This document shows positions 10,099-18,148 of a stretch of DNA of 60,351 nucleotides, in pieces (position 1 is the stretch's first letter; every line of letters begins with the position of its first letter). Source of the DNA: Paracoccaceae bacterium (lineage in GTDB: Bacteria > Pseudomonadota > Alphaproteobacteria > Rhodobacterales > Rhodobacteraceae); the NCBI GenBank assembly GCA_007116575.1, contig SKIF01000009.1:1-60351 (forward strand), in the 5' to 3' direction. A program made the position numbers and the translations under genes. Below the pieces are notes generated by a model, which did not search any database, had not been told where the DNA came from, and was given only the letters and a program-made list of their open reading frames with translations.

Positions 10099-10287
10099 AA
10101 CCGGTCGCCGCGCTCGGGGTGGCGTGGCGCAACCTGACTCGGGCAAGGTCAGGCCCTCGCGCAGCGATGCTGCCGGAACATGGCGCATGGAAGCCGGTAA
10201 AGGTAGAGCCGCGCTCTTCCTGTGGCCTGTGCCGCGACTCAGCCCTGCGCCCATGCGGATCGGAAGACAGGGCTTTCTCCGGCCCGC

Positions 10288-12384
10288 TCAGACCTCGGTA
10301 TTGAGGTCCTTGAGCAACCGACCATGGCGGCGCACCTCGCTGAGCACGTCACCGAACGTCTCGAGCCCGCGTGCGCGCAGCATCGGGATCAGCTTGAGGA
10401 AGGCATCCGCTGTGGCGACCGTGTCGCCGATGGCCGTGTGCCGCGCCTCTTCGGGGATGGTAATCCCCAGCCGCGCCGTCAGCGCGTCGAGCGAGTGCTG
10501 TTCAAGCTGGCCATAGACCACCGCCGACAAGAGAACCGTATCGAGCACCGGGTGATCGAAGCGCGCATTCATGCTCTTTTCGTGGCGACGCAGGAATTCC
10601 ATGTCGAAGGGCGCATTATGCGCGATCAGTACGGCACCGCGGGCGAAAGCATGGAACCGCTTGCCGGCTTCGGCGATGGTGGGCGCGCCCTTCACCATGT
10701 CCTCGGTGATGCCATGCACTTCGGTCGAGACCGGCGGGATTGAGCGCTGCGGGTCGACCAGCGTGTCGAACACCTCGCGGCGCACGCGCCTGCCATTGAC
10801 GATCCGCACCCCCGCGATCTGCACAATTTCGTCGCTTGAGGGGGTCAGCCCGGTGGTCTCGGTATCGAACACAACATAAGTCAGGTCTTCCAGACGGCTT
10901 TCCAGAACGCCCGCATTGCGCTCTTTCGACAGCAATTCGAAATCATAGACCACCTCGCGCTCGATGGGCGCGGGGCGCCGCGTGGCGCGGCGGGCCTTGG
11001 GGATAGGCAGGCGCACGGCGCGGCGGCCGTCGTCCAGCGTCTCGGTCCAGGCCTCGGTGGCATGGGCATTGAGCACGGCGCGCGGGGTCAGGTCGGGCAC
11101 GTCCGAGTCGATCGGCTCTGCGAGCCAGGTGTCGAACTCACCAACATGCAGCGCCTTGCCCTGCCAGATCAGGTCGAGTATCGCGCCAGGGCCGTCTTCT
11201 TCGGCCAGCCGCAGGGTGAAGGCATCACCATAACCCTCTTGCGCCAGTCGCACCCCCAGCCAGCGGAACAGAAGCGCCATCTCGAACCCGTCGCAACTGA
11301 GCATCAGGTCGGGGCCTTCGGTCGCGAGCGTCAGTTTTTGCGCATCGAATTGCGCGCTGATCCCGTCGAGCATGTCGCGGGCGCGGATCTCGGTCTGCTG
11401 GCGCCAGTCGAGGCGGCCCTCGTCATAGCGTTGGCTCAACTCGGTGATGGCCGATGTCAGCAGATGCACCTCGGCCAGCATGGCCTCGGTCATCTCGGGA
11501 ACCTGGGCCATCTCGGCATCTTCCGAGACGACGCCGATCACGGTCTGCAGATTGGCCGCCGGGCGGCGCACGCGGTCGAAGAGTTCGGCCAGCAACCCCT
11601 CGCGCGCGGCATGGGTCGCCATGTCTGCGGTCACGTCGCGCAGGGTGAGCACGAAACCGGGGCGACGGTTGTGATCGGTGCGGCGCAGCACGCGCATGCG
11701 GCCCTGCAACAAGCGCCCGCTGCCAGTGGTGGCGCAGATCAGGTCAGAGGCGGCCTCGGGGTCATCGAGCGTGCTCAGCCGCTGATAGGCATGGCGCACC
11801 GGGCCTTCGCGCAGATAGTCGAGCAGGTTGCGGTCCAGCCCCGGCGCGCCCCCGGCCTCGAGAATCGTCACGGCCTGCCCGTTATAAAAGACAAGCTGAT
11901 AATCCGCGGTGCAAAGCAGCACCGCCACCGGGACATCCGCCAGCAGCTTTTCCAGCCGTGCTTTCTCGGATGACAACCGCGAGGTCTCGCGTGCGACCGA
12001 CTCGGCCAGCGCCGAACGGGTGGCGGCCAGGGTCTTCGTGATCTCGGAGGCAGCCGGGGCCAGATCGCCCAGATAGCGGGCATGTACGCGCTCGTCGCGG
12101 ATGTCATCGCCCACGTCATTATGCGCGCGGGTGCGGATTGCATTGGCCAGCCGGTTGATGGCGCGGGCCACGTTCATGTCGAAGAGATACCAGATGCCCG
12201 TGACCAGAAACAGGATCAGGAATCCGCCCAGGAGCCCCGCCTGCACCATCGCATCCAAAAGCCCCGGCACGTCAGAGCGCGCCAAGACCAGCCAGCCGCC
12301 TACCACCATCGCGCCTATGGCCCCGAGACCCAGGGCTGCGAAGAACAGCAGGATGCGCAGGCGCAGGCTGAGGCGCTCAAGCAT
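10288..12384 (-). CDS. Membrane PAS/pseudo-histidine-kinase fused to a DnaQ-type 3'-5' exonuclease
   Basis: The 698-residue protein begins with two transmembrane helices (about 10-34 and 47-68), a HAMP-like linker and coiled coil (70-150), then a PAS domain (about 145-250). Residues 255-330 resemble a histidine kinase dimerisation helix, but the phospho-acceptor His is replaced: the aligned motif is FDRVRRPA with Asp270 at the His position. The following ATPase-like region (about 335-460) lacks N- and G-boxes. Residues 500-690 are a complete DEDDh exonuclease: VVFDTETTGL (Asp507, Glu509), AHNAPFD (Asp594) and HTAIGD (His649, Asp654). So the sensor keeps its input and membrane parts, has lost kinase residues, and ends in an intact nuclease. 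Its start overlaps the response regulator gene by 8 bases. The substrate is unknown; it need not be the replication proofreader. Confidence 0.88.
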   Translation of the reverse strand: MLERLSLRLRILLFFAALGLGAIGAMVVGGWLVLARSDVPGLLDAMVQAGLLGGFLILFLVTGIWYLFDMNVARAINRLANAIRTRAHNDVGDDIRDERVHARYLGDLAPAASEITKTLAATRSALAESVARETSRLSSEKARLEKLLADVPVAVLLCTADYQLVFYNGQAVTILEAGGAPGLDRNLLDYLREGPVRHAYQRLSTLDDPEAASDLICATTGSGRLLQGRMRVLRRTDHNRRPGFVLTLRDVTADMATHAAREGLLAELFDRVRRPAANLQTVIGVVSEDAEMAQVPEMTEAMLAEVHLLTSAITELSQRYDEGRLDWRQQTEIRARDMLDGISAQFDAQKLTLATEGPDLMLSCDGFEMALLFRWLGVRLAQEGYGDAFTLRLAEEDGPGAILDLIWQGKALHVGEFDTWLAEPIDSDVPDLTPRAVLNAHATEAWTETLDDGRRAVRLPIPKARRATRRPAPIEREVVYDFELLSKERNAGVLESRLEDLTYVVFDTETTGLTPSSDEIVQIAGVRIVNGRRVRREVFDTLVDPQRSIPPVSTEVHGITEDMVKGAPTIAEAGKRFHAFARGAVLIAHNAPFDMEFLRRHEKSMNARFDHPVLDTVLLSAVVYGQLEQHSLDALTARLGITIPEEARHTAIGDTVATADAFLKLIPMLRARGLETFGDVLSEVRRHGRLLKDLNTEV

Positions 12385-12808
12385 CAGCGATACCTTCGGT
12401 CGAAGGAGACGGCACCTCGCTACGCGGCACCGACAGGATCTTGCGCACCTCCTCGCGCAATTCCTTCAGCTCGAAAGGCTTCGAGATGAACCCGTCCGCC
12501 CCCATCGCCAACCCCTTGCGCCGCTCCATGGCCGAGCCGCGCGCGGTCATCATCAGAATGCGCACCAGCCCGCAATCCGGGTCGGCGCGTACACTCTGGC
12601 AGATCTCATATCCCGATACCTCTGGCAGCATCACATCGAGAAGCACCAGATCGGGCTTGCGTTCGCGGATCATCTCGACCGCCCCCGCGCCAGTGGCCAG
12701 CCGGGTCTGGGCATAACCCTCGCGGGTCAGCAGGTAGTTTAGGGCGATGGCGATGTTGTCCTCATCCTCGACGACGAGTATTTCAGCCTTGCGCGCTGTC
12801 TCCTCCAT
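12377..12808 (-). CDS. Single-domain (receiver-only) response regulator
   Basis: A 143-residue CheY-like receiver with no DNA-binding output domain. Acidic pocket residues are in VVEDED (about 13-16), the phospho-acceptor is Asp58 in LVLLDVMLP, the switch Thr is in MMTARG, and the conserved Lys is in SKPFE. The ATG at 12808 follows GGAGGAGG by a good distance and is preferred over an ATG seven codons upstream. The gene overlaps the preceding membrane-protein gene by 26 bases and the exonuclease fusion by 8, so the three are translationally coupled. Because the partner's kinase residues are lost, the phosphate donor is probably another kinase. Confidence 0.92.
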   Translation of the reverse strand: MEETARKAEILVVEDEDNIAIALNYLLTREGYAQTRLATGAGAVEMIRERKPDLVLLDVMLPEVSGYEICQSVRADPDCGLVRILMMTARGSAMERRKGLAMGADGFISKPFELKELREEVRKILSVPRSEVPSPSTEGIADA

Positions 12809-13331
12809 GTGTTCCTCCTCCACAGGCAATTCTCAGAAATGGATCCTCGGGGGCCAGAGCATACCAGTCGGCGCTCTCGGCGACGCTCTCCGGATCCAGC
12901 CGCGAGCCCTCTGTGACATCCGCACGCCGCGAATTGGCGCAGTCAAAGATCGACTGAAACCCCATGGTCAGCGCCCAGCGTTCCTGCAAGATGACGCCGG
13001 TCAGCACCAGATCGGGATTGGACGCGTGGCGCTGACGGATGCGATTATCGACCGCGATAATCCGATTGGTCAGCGGCACCGCATAGGTCCAGGGCCGAAA
13101 CCAGCTTGTGTGCTGATTGCGGCTGACCACGACAACATCTTCGGGCAACCCGGCCTCAAAGCGGGGCGCCCATGTGTATTCCAGCCAGATCACCATCGCC
13201 AGCATCGCCGCTGCGACACCTGCGGGCGTCAGCCATTCGGGCAGCCGCCGCCCACTCAGGCGGCGCAGGATCATGGCCACCCCGCCCCCACCAAAGCCCG
13301 CCACGATCACTGCCAGAAATTCCATCAACAT
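12783..13331 (-). CDS. Conserved membrane protein of the acetate-transport operon, function unknown
   Basis: A 182-residue protein with two N-terminal hydrophobic helices (about residues 3-21 and 35-50), the second followed by WLEYTWAPRFEAGLP, and a hydrophilic C-terminal domain. It matches no domain I can name. The soluble part has two Cys residues (in FDCANSR and RIACGGG) that could form a disulfide if it faces the periplasm. It starts 16 bases after the DUF294 gene and overlaps the response regulator, so it is clearly an operon member, and its constant company suggests a role in the transporter or the signalling complex. The topology assignment is inference. Confidence 0.75.
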   Translation of the reverse strand: MLMEFLAVIVAGFGGGGVAMILRRLSGRRLPEWLTPAGVAAAMLAMVIWLEYTWAPRFEAGLPEDVVVVSRNQHTSWFRPWTYAVPLTNRIIAVDNRIRQRHASNPDLVLTGVILQERWALTMGFQSIFDCANSRRADVTEGSRLDPESVAESADWYALAPEDPFLRIACGGGTHGGDSAQG

Positions 13332-13346
13332 GGCGGTCGCGCCTCT

Positions 13347-15179
13347 CTATCCCAGTGTTCCGGTCAACTGCCCCACGGCAGATTGCATCGTGCGCACGAC
13401 AACAAACGCGTCGCGCAAATGGCTGCGTTCGAAATCCGAAAGATCCGAGGGCGCAAGATAATTGTCCGGCTTGCGCCCCATGCGCACCAGATTGGCCTGG
13501 TTCTCGAGCCGAAGATTGGCGATCAGATCATAGGCCTCGATCAGGTCGCGCGCGCCCGAGATCGAGATGATGCCCTTCTCTTCGGCCTCCAGAAGACGGC
13601 TGCGGGTGTTGGCCGCGCTGATCCGCCCGCGCAGCGCATAGACCCGCGCCAGATCGGTCACCGGCACGACACCACCCAGCTTCATGTCGACATGGTTCTT
13701 GTATTCGCCCGAACGGATCGTGGCAAAGCCACGCAACAGGCCCAGCGGCGGCGTGTGCTTGATCGAGTTCGAGATCATATGTGCGACGAAGATCGAGTTT
13801 TTCGATGCTGCCGTGAGCGTTTCCTCCTGCAGTTCGCGGAACAGGCCAACCTGCCCGCCGATGGGGCGCAGGTCGAACATGACCGAGGCCAGCATCTGCG
13901 CCTCAGGCGACGGCGTGTCGATCCAGCCCCGGAAATAGCGCCGCCATGTCCGCACCGGCTGGCACCAGCGCGGATTGGTCGCCATCATGTCGCCGGGGCA
14001 GTAGAAATACCCTGCCGCATCCAGCCCGTCCGAGACAAAGCGCGCAAGCTGGGCGAAGTAGTCCATATCATCGGGCGTCACGCTGTCATCGATGATGATG
14101 CAATTGTCCTGGTCGGAGACCCCGGTCTGTTCCTGCCGTCCCTGGCTGCCGCAGGCCGCCCACAGATAGGGCACCGGCGGCGCGCCCAGCTTCTCTTCGC
14201 CCAGTTTCAGCAACCGGCGCGTGACCGTGTCGGCGATATCAGTGATCAGCCGCGTGACCACCTCATGCGCGTTATGCGCGCCCACCAGTTGCAACAAGAG
14301 CTGCGGAATGCGCCCGGTGACATGGGCAAGATCTTCATAGCTGTCGGACACAGCGGCATCGCGGACAAGCTGCGCCGAGGAAATAGCCTGAAACCGGGTC
14401 AGATCGGTCTGCGTGATCATGCCAAGGAGCTTGCCATCGCGCACCACCGGCAAGTGGCCGATGCGGTTTTCCAGCATCATGTGCAGGATGTCCGAACCCA
14501 ACGACTGCGGGCTGAGCGCAAGGGGATCTGGCGTCATGATCTCGGCCAGTGGCGTGTCGAGCGCGCGGCCCTCGGCCAGAACGCGCGCCGACAGGTCGCG
14601 CGTGGTGACAATCCCCACCAGAGAGTCGCCCTTGACCACCGGCATGCAGGAGATGCGGTTTTCGCGCATCGCCAGCGCCGCTTCCTGCGCTGTGGTCTCC
14701 AGCGAGCCGGTATAGGGCTTGCGTGCCATCAGATCGGCGACTTTCATCGTCGCAAGATCATTCTGACGCCCGAGCTTGTGGGTATTGCCTTGCCCGCGGC
14801 TGAAGAACCGCTCGAAGGCGGGGAAGTTGCCGATCAGATGGCGCAATTCGGCCCCCGGCAGGGCCAACAGAACCGAGTCGGAACTCGCGGTCGCCGTTGT
14901 CACGGCGCGGCCCTCACGCAACAGGCCGCGCTCGCCGAAGGAATTGCGCGGGCTGAGCATCGAGACCAGCGCGCCATTGCTGTCTGTGACCTCGACCGTG
15001 CCGGTCTTGATCAGCCAGACACGGGTTATCGGGTCTCCGGCGGTATAAATGACCGTACCTTGCGCGACTTCACTGCGGCTGAAGCAACCGGCGACACGCG
15101 CCAGCTCGTCCTGCGGCAGGGAATCATAGGGGTGCACGGAGTGCAGGAATTCGATGATCTTCTCGGCGCTCTGGGTCAT
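13347..15179 (-). CDS. cNMP-binding / CBS-pair / DUF294 nucleotidyltransferase-like protein
   Basis: A 610-residue cytoplasmic regulatory protein. A cyclic-nucleotide-binding fold is at about residues 15-130 (TVIYTAGDP, NSFGERGLL). Two CBS domains lie at about 145-265 (VADLMARKPYTG and IAEIMTPDPL-like starts, with PVV and GIVTTRDL/GMITQTDL ends). A DUF294 nucleotidyltransferase domain (about 300-440) follows, then the DUF294 C-terminal domain. The GlnD-type catalytic motif is intact: G344-S345, R348, E350, D356 and D358 in GSQGRQEQTGVSDQD. CBS pairs bind adenosyl nucleotides, so the protein could sense AMP or ATP and transfer a nucleotide to a partner. The ATG at 15179 is chosen over an upstream in-frame extension. 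It lies 82 bases after the symporter gene. Confidence 0.9.
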   Translation of the reverse strand: MTQSAEKIIEFLHSVHPYDSLPQDELARVAGCFSRSEVAQGTVIYTAGDPITRVWLIKTGTVEVTDSNGALVSMLSPRNSFGERGLLREGRAVTTATASSDSVLLALPGAELRHLIGNFPAFERFFSRGQGNTHKLGRQNDLATMKVADLMARKPYTGSLETTAQEAALAMRENRISCMPVVKGDSLVGIVTTRDLSARVLAEGRALDTPLAEIMTPDPLALSPQSLGSDILHMMLENRIGHLPVVRDGKLLGMITQTDLTRFQAISSAQLVRDAAVSDSYEDLAHVTGRIPQLLLQLVGAHNAHEVVTRLITDIADTVTRRLLKLGEEKLGAPPVPYLWAACGSQGRQEQTGVSDQDNCIIIDDSVTPDDMDYFAQLARFVSDGLDAAGYFYCPGDMMATNPRWCQPVRTWRRYFRGWIDTPSPEAQMLASVMFDLRPIGGQVGLFRELQEETLTAASKNSIFVAHMISNSIKHTPPLGLLRGFATIRSGEYKNHVDMKLGGVVPVTDLARVYALRGRISAANTRSRLLEAEEKGIISISGARDLIEAYDLIANLRLENQANLVRMGRKPDNYLAPSDLSDFERSHLRDAFVVVRTMQSAVGQLTGTLG

Positions 15180-15261
15180 GTGTCCGGTCCTGACTGCACC
15201 GCGCGGGAAAGGGGCGGCCTGCCCCCGTAACACGGGGACAGGCCAATGTCGTTGCGCCAGA

Positions 15262-17028
15262 TCAGTGATCGACGGCGGCACCTGCGCCTTTCGGCACGCG
15301 GATCGATTCCACCAGCTCCTGAATTTCGGCAGGGGCTTCCTTGGTGAAGGACAGCGTGATGTAGGCGGCTGCGAAGTTCAGGATCGCACCCACGGTCCCG
15401 AAGGACAGCGGCGAGATACCGAACAGCCAGTTATCCGGCGTGTTGGGCAGCATGTTGGTGCCGGGGATGAAGAACCAGCCCAGATAGGTGAAGATGTAAA
15501 GCACGGTCGAAAGCAGACCGACCAGCATCCCCACGATGGCACCTGTCGAGTTCATCTTCTTCGAGAAGATGCCCAGCATGATCGCCGGGAACAGCGATGC
15601 GGCTGCCAGACCGAAGGCCAGTGCCACCACCTGCGCGGCAAAGCCCGGCGGGTTGAGGCCCAGATAGGTGGCCAGTGCGATCGCGAAGGCCATCGAGATC
15701 CGGGCGGCCAGCAACTCGCCTTTCTCAGAGATGCCCGGATTGATCATCTTTTTGATCAGATCGTGGGACACCGCCGAAGAGATGGCCAGCAGCAGACCTG
15801 CAGCCGTGGACAGCGCCGCTGCAAGACCCCCTGCCGCGATCAGGCCGATCACCCAGCCCGGAAGCTGTGCAATCTCGGGGTTGGCAAGAACGAGGATGTC
15901 GTTGTTGAACAGCACCATCTCGTTGCCTTCCCAGCCTTCGTCAATCGCACGCTGGGGCGGGTTGGCCGCGTTGTAGTACTGGATCAAGCCATCGCCGTTC
16001 TTGTCCTCGAAGCGCAACAGGCCCGTCTGTTCCCAGTTGTGCATCCAGTCGGGACGCTCTTCAAAGGACAGCGGCTCTCCCTGAATGCCATCGGGCCACA
16101 GCGTGGTGATGATGTTCAGCCGCGCCATCGCACCCACAGCCGGAGCGACCGTATAGAGCAGCGCGATGAAGACCAGCGCCCAACCAGCCGAGGTCCGCGC
16201 ATCGGCCACTTTCGGAACCGTGAAGAAGCGGATGATGACGTGGGGCAGACCGGCGGTCCCGATCATCAGCGACATGGTGAAGAGCACCATGTTGAAGGTC
16301 GAGCCATGATTGCCGGTATAGTCGTTGAAGCCCAGTTCCATCATCACTTCGTTGAGCGTCTGCAGCAGCGGCTGGCCGGACTCGGTGTGGGTCGAGAACA
16401 GGCCCAGTTGCGGCAGCGGGTTGCCGGTCAGGTTCAGCGAGATGAACACGGCCGGGATGGTGTAGGCAATGATCAGCACGCAATATTGTGCAAGCTGCGT
16501 GTAGGTGATGCCCTTCATGCCGCCCAGAACCGCGTAGATGAACACGACGCCCGAGGCGATCAGCAGACCCGTGGTGTTATCCACTTCCAGAAAGCGCGAG
16601 AAGGCCACGCCGGCACCGGTCATCTGCCCGATCACATAGGTGATCGACATGACCAGCAGCGAGATCACGGCCACAAGGCGCGCCGTCTGACTGTAGAAGC
16701 GGTCACCGATGAAATCCGGCACCGTGAAGCGCCCGAACTTGCGCAGATAGGGCGCAAGCAGCATGGCCAGAAGCACATAGCCCCCGGTCCAGCCCATCAG
16801 GAAGGTCGAGTTGCCATAGCCGACGGCGGCGATAAGACCGGCCATCGAGATGAACGAGGCCGCCGACATCCAGTCAGCCGCCGTGGCCGCACCGTTGACG
16901 ACCGGGTTGACCCCACGCGAGGCCGCGTAGAAGTCCGAGGTGGATCCGGCGCGCGCCCAGATGGCGATACCGATGTAAAGCGCGAAAGACGCGCCGACGA
17001 AGATGAGGTTGATTGCAAATTGGCTCAT
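15262..17028 (-). CDS. Sodium:solute symporter, ActP-like (VC_2705 subfamily)
   Basis: A 588-residue inner-membrane transporter of the sodium:solute symporter family with about 13 hydrophobic helices. Family signatures include SAASFISMAG, GYVLLAML, LPHVIIRFFTVP and GGLAAALSTAAGLLLAISSAVSHDLI. Its position after acs and adk and with DUF294 and DUF4212 partners suggests acetate or another short carboxylate as substrate. Between two membrane helices (about residues 300-390) is a long polar insertion that includes an EF-hand-like loop, D342-x-N344-x-D346-G347. This two-component arrangement with a small DUF4212 subunit is the VC_2705 type rather than E. coli ActP with DUF485. The gene starts 14 bases after the small subunit. 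The substrate is inferred from context. Confidence 0.9.
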   Translation of the reverse strand: MSQFAINLIFVGASFALYIGIAIWARAGSTSDFYAASRGVNPVVNGAATAADWMSAASFISMAGLIAAVGYGNSTFLMGWTGGYVLLAMLLAPYLRKFGRFTVPDFIGDRFYSQTARLVAVISLLVMSITYVIGQMTGAGVAFSRFLEVDNTTGLLIASGVVFIYAVLGGMKGITYTQLAQYCVLIIAYTIPAVFISLNLTGNPLPQLGLFSTHTESGQPLLQTLNEVMMELGFNDYTGNHGSTFNMVLFTMSLMIGTAGLPHVIIRFFTVPKVADARTSAGWALVFIALLYTVAPAVGAMARLNIITTLWPDGIQGEPLSFEERPDWMHNWEQTGLLRFEDKNGDGLIQYYNAANPPQRAIDEGWEGNEMVLFNNDILVLANPEIAQLPGWVIGLIAAGGLAAALSTAAGLLLAISSAVSHDLIKKMINPGISEKGELLAARISMAFAIALATYLGLNPPGFAAQVVALAFGLAAASLFPAIMLGIFSKKMNSTGAIVGMLVGLLSTVLYIFTYLGWFFIPGTNMLPNTPDNWLFGISPLSFGTVGAILNFAAAYITLSFTKEAPAEIQELVESIRVPKGAGAAVDH

Positions 17029-17042
17029 GGTTCAGATGCCTC

Positions 17043-17297
17043 TCATTCTTCCACGCCAAACTCGCGATCGAGTCTGTTCATGTACGAGCGATAGAAAAAG
17101 ATCAGCACGATGAAGGTCAGGATCGACCCTTGCTGCGCGAACCAAAATCCAAGGTCGGTGCCTCCGACCGGAATACCCGCCAGAAGCGGGCGTAGAACGA
17201 TGCCAAAGCCGAAAGACACCAGCGCCCAGATCACCATGCAGATGGTGATGATGCGCACATTGGCCTTCCAGTAGGCGTCTGTCGATTTGTCTGACAT
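17043..17297 (-). CDS. DUF4212 small subunit of the sodium:solute symporter
   Basis: An 84-residue protein with two membrane helices (about 18-40 and 52-72 after the start MSDKSTDAYW) and the family patterns YWKANVRII, GFWFAQQGSI and FYRSYMNRLDREFGVEE. This family is the small partner encoded directly ahead of VC_2705-type symporters. The ATG at 17297 follows GGAGACGTCAC-type sequence and gives the conserved N-terminus; a longer in-frame version is unlikely. It leads the transporter-regulator operon, with a gap of 165 bases from adk that probably holds a promoter. Confidence 0.9.
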   Translation of the reverse strand: MSDKSTDAYWKANVRIITICMVIWALVSFGFGIVLRPLLAGIPVGGTDLGFWFAQQGSILTFIVLIFFYRSYMNRLDREFGVEE

Positions 17298-17391
17298 GTG
17301 ACGTCTCCCAGTATCCTCCTGCGCCAACCCCCTCATGGGGCTGGCTTCCTCTCACTCCTCCCGACATGCCATCAGACATGACCCGGGGGTT

Positions 17392-17422
17392 TGCAGGGCG
17401 CGGGGTTGTCCCGCGCACTGCA
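17392..17422 (-). terminator. Strong hairpin downstream of adk
   Basis: Arms TGCAGGGCGCGGG (17392-17404) and CCCGCGCACTGCA (17410-17422) pair over 13 positions with one mismatch around a 5-base loop. No T-run follows, so it may attenuate transcription from acs-adk into the symporter operon or stabilise the adk mRNA end rather than terminate fully. Confidence 0.45.
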
Positions 17423-17462
17423 TTCAGACACCATCAGGTGCCAGACCGGTTGCCCGGATTTC

Positions 17463-18131
17463 TCAGTCGGCCACCCCCTCGACGATGGCCGCCAGATCTT
17501 TTGCGATGCGACCAATATCTCCCATCGCATCGACACGGCGCAGCGCGCCTTTGCCCTCGTAATAGTTGATCAACGGCGCGGTCTCCTGGTGATAGGCCGC
17601 AAGCCGCGCACTGACAGTTTCCGCATTGTCATCGGCGCGGCGCTTGAATTCTGTGCCGCCGCATTTGTCGCAGACACCCTCTGCTGCAGGCGTCTTGTGA
17701 CGGTCGTGATATCCCTCGCCACAATTCGCGCAGGTGTATCGGCCCGAGACACGCTCGACCATGGCTTCGTCATCGACCTCGAGCGAGATCGCCGCGCCAA
17801 GGCTCATGCCCAGATCCGACAGCAGCGCGTCGAGCGCCTCGGCCTGTTTAGCCGTGCGCGGGAAACCGTCGAGAATGGCACCCTTTTCCATGTCAGGCGC
17901 GGCCATGCGATCCTTGAGGATCGCCAGCACGATCTCGTCACTGACCAGCCCGCCCGATTCCATCACCGCCTTGGCCTGCTGGCCCGCCTCGGTGCCCGCC
18001 GCCACTGCGGCCCGCAACAGATCGCCCGTCGAGAGCTGCACCAGCCCGAATTGCTCTTCCAGCATCCGCGCCTGTGTGCCCTTGCCCGCGCCCGGAGGGC
18101 CAAGCAGGATGAGAACCGTGGTGTTTGTCAT
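17463..18131 (-). CDS. adk: Adenylate kinase with zinc-finger LID
   Basis: Converts AMP + ATP to 2 ADP in the cytoplasm. The 222-residue protein is of the long type. The P-loop GPPGAGKGTQ is at about residues 11-20, with STGDLLRAAV and DGFPRT motifs. The LID domain carries two Cys pairs (CANC and CDKC) typical of zinc-binding adenylate kinases. The ATG at 18131 (MTNTTVLILL) is chosen over a start seven codons upstream. It begins only 17 bases after acs, so the two are probably cotranscribed. This is functionally logical because Acs releases AMP. In many relatives an adk also sits in the ribosomal-protein operon, so this copy may be a dedicated paralogue. Confidence 0.95.
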   Translation of the reverse strand: MTNTTVLILLGPPGAGKGTQARMLEEQFGLVQLSTGDLLRAAVAAGTEAGQQAKAVMESGGLVSDEIVLAILKDRMAAPDMEKGAILDGFPRTAKQAEALDALLSDLGMSLGAAISLEVDDEAMVERVSGRYTCANCGEGYHDRHKTPAAEGVCDKCGGTEFKRRADDNAETVSARLAAYHQETAPLINYYEGKGALRRVDAMGDIGRIAKDLAAIVEGVAD

Positions 18132-18148
18132 TGTTTCCACCATTGCTC

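Noticed and set aside
10241-10274. A terminator after the exonuclease fusion gene
   Set aside because: The 7-base arms AGCCCTG/CAGGGCT enclose a 20-base loop and there is no T-run, so the evidence is too weak.
12747-15230. A long plus-strand open frame opposite the DUF294 gene
   Set aside because: The minus strand carries the cNMP, CBS and nucleotidyltransferase motifs; the plus frame has none.
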